Part shown: positions 4,793-5,244 of the stretch, piece by piece
Numbering within the stretch: the stretch's first letter is position 1
Layout of the letters: each line of letters opens with the position of its first letter
NCBI GenBank assembly: GCA_023457615.1
Contig: JAEWKY010000024.1
Location: 1-5,244 of the forward strand
Length of the DNA: 5,244 nucleotides
Source: Actinomycetes bacterium
GTDB lineage: Bacteria; Actinomycetota; Actinomycetes; Actinomycetales; Microbacteriaceae
Direction of reading: 5' to 3'
Made by a program: the position numbers and the translations under genes
Notes under the pieces: model-generated
What the model saw: the letters and a program-made list of their open reading frames with translations, nothing else
The model's database searches: none
What the model was told of the DNA's origin: nothing

Positions 4793-5244
4793 GCGGGGAT
4801 GCGCGCGTGAGCGACCTCCGCATCACGAGGAGCGACGACCGCGTCGAGGTCGTGCTCGACCGCCCCGACGTGCGGAACGCGATCTCGCGCGCGATGGTGG
4901 CGGAGCTGCACGACGTGTGCGCCGAGCTCGAGGCGACGCCGCGCATCCTGATCCTCGCCGGGAGCAGCGAGGTGTTCGCGTCGGGCGCCGACATCGCCGA
5001 GCTGCGCGACCGACGCGCGGCCGACGCGCTCGAGGGCGTCAACTCGCGCGTGTTCGACCGCATCGCGAGGCTGCCGATGCCCGTGATCGCGGCGATCGAC
5101 GGCTGGGCGCTCGGCGGCGGCGCCGAGCTCGCCTACGCGGCCGACCTCCGCATCGCCGGCGAGGGGCTCCGGATCGGCAACCCCGAGACCGGCCTCGGCA
5201 TCCTCGCCGCCGCGGGCGCCCCCAAGCGCCGCCCCCCAAAAGGA
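4789..5244 (+). CDS. Enoyl-CoA hydratase/isomerase (crotonase fold), 3' end missing
   Basis: Only the first ~152 codons are present. The fragment has the crotonase pattern: VEVVLDRPDVRNAI, then ILAGSSEVFASGADIAEL (oxyanion-hole loop), IAAIDGWALGGGAELAYAADLRIA, and IGNPETGLGI. Glu113 in GGGAEL and Glu133 in NPETGLG (numbered from GTG 4789) match the two catalytic glutamates of enoyl-CoA hydratases, so hydration of an enoyl-CoA is likely. In context it may be a PaaF-like step just before the thiolase. The GTG at 4789 overlaps the thiolase stop as GTGA, with GGAG 5 nt upstream. GTG 4807 is an equally reasonable start, giving MSDLRITRSDD. After LAAAGA the predicted residues (PKRRPPKG) break from the usual family continuation (a Trp/Gln-Arg-Leu segment), which looks like poor sequence at the end. 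Confidence 0.88.
   Translation, partial: MSGDARVSDLRITRSDDRVEVVLDRPDVRNAISRAMVAELHDVCAELEATPRILILAGSSEVFASGADIAELRDRRAADALEGVNSRVFDRIARLPMPVIAAIDGWALGGGAELAYAADLRIAGEGLRIGNPETGLGILAAAGAPKRRPPKG

Noticed and set aside
1..5244. CRISPR array, insertion sequence, attachment site or defence system
   Set aside because: I saw no regularly spaced repeats, transposase or integrase motifs, terminal inverted repeats or nuclease/helicase genes. The tRNA-Pro 3' end has no integrase or obvious direct repeat of its T-arm elsewhere in the window.

Overview
The window is high-GC DNA (roughly 70% G+C by eye, with strong G/C bias at third codon positions, frequent GTG starts and a 4-nt stop/start overlap). This points to an actinobacterium. 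The gene set and the His-tailed trigger factor next to a tRNA-Pro would fit Microbacteriaceae, but that family-level placement is an inference. Nothing suggests a phage, plasmid or transposon; this looks like ordinary chromosome, possibly a complete short contig.

Left part (1-1581, minus strand): a tRNA-Pro(UGG) gene is followed by tig, encoding the ribosome-associated chaperone trigger factor with an unusually histidine-rich C-terminal tail. A perfect hairpin at the left edge is the likely tig terminator.

Middle part (1605-3535): a compact regulatory locus. A MerR-family regulator overlaps by 4 nt with a small three-helix membrane protein on the minus strand. Divergently, on the plus strand, lies a thioredoxin-reductase-like FAD oxidoreductase with a CPFC redox motif. 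The 45-bp gap between the divergent genes holds a perfect 24-bp palindrome. It sits between a TTGACT -35 and a CAGGAT -10 separated by 19 bp, the long-spacer geometry on which MerR activators work. The likely picture is MerR controlling the oxidoreductase and its own operon. The signal is unknown, but a Cys-X7-Cys pair at the regulator's C-terminus suggests a metal or thiol/redox stimulus. A 63-residue acidic protein of unknown function follows the oxidoreductase.

Right part (3539-5244, plus strand): a TTGACA promoter with a TetR-type inverted repeat, resembling phenylacetate (Paa) regulator sites, precedes a thiolase of the 3-oxoadipyl-CoA type (PaaJ/PcaF-like). A crotonase-fold enoyl-CoA hydratase/isomerase overlaps it by 4 nt and runs off the right edge. 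Together they look like the start of a CoA-dependent aromatic (phenylacetate) or fatty-acid beta-oxidation operon. The last ~25 bases depart from the family consensus and look like low-quality contig-end sequence.

I see no clearly novel multi-gene system. The most interesting unit is the MerR / membrane protein / NADPH-motif-less TrxR-like locus.
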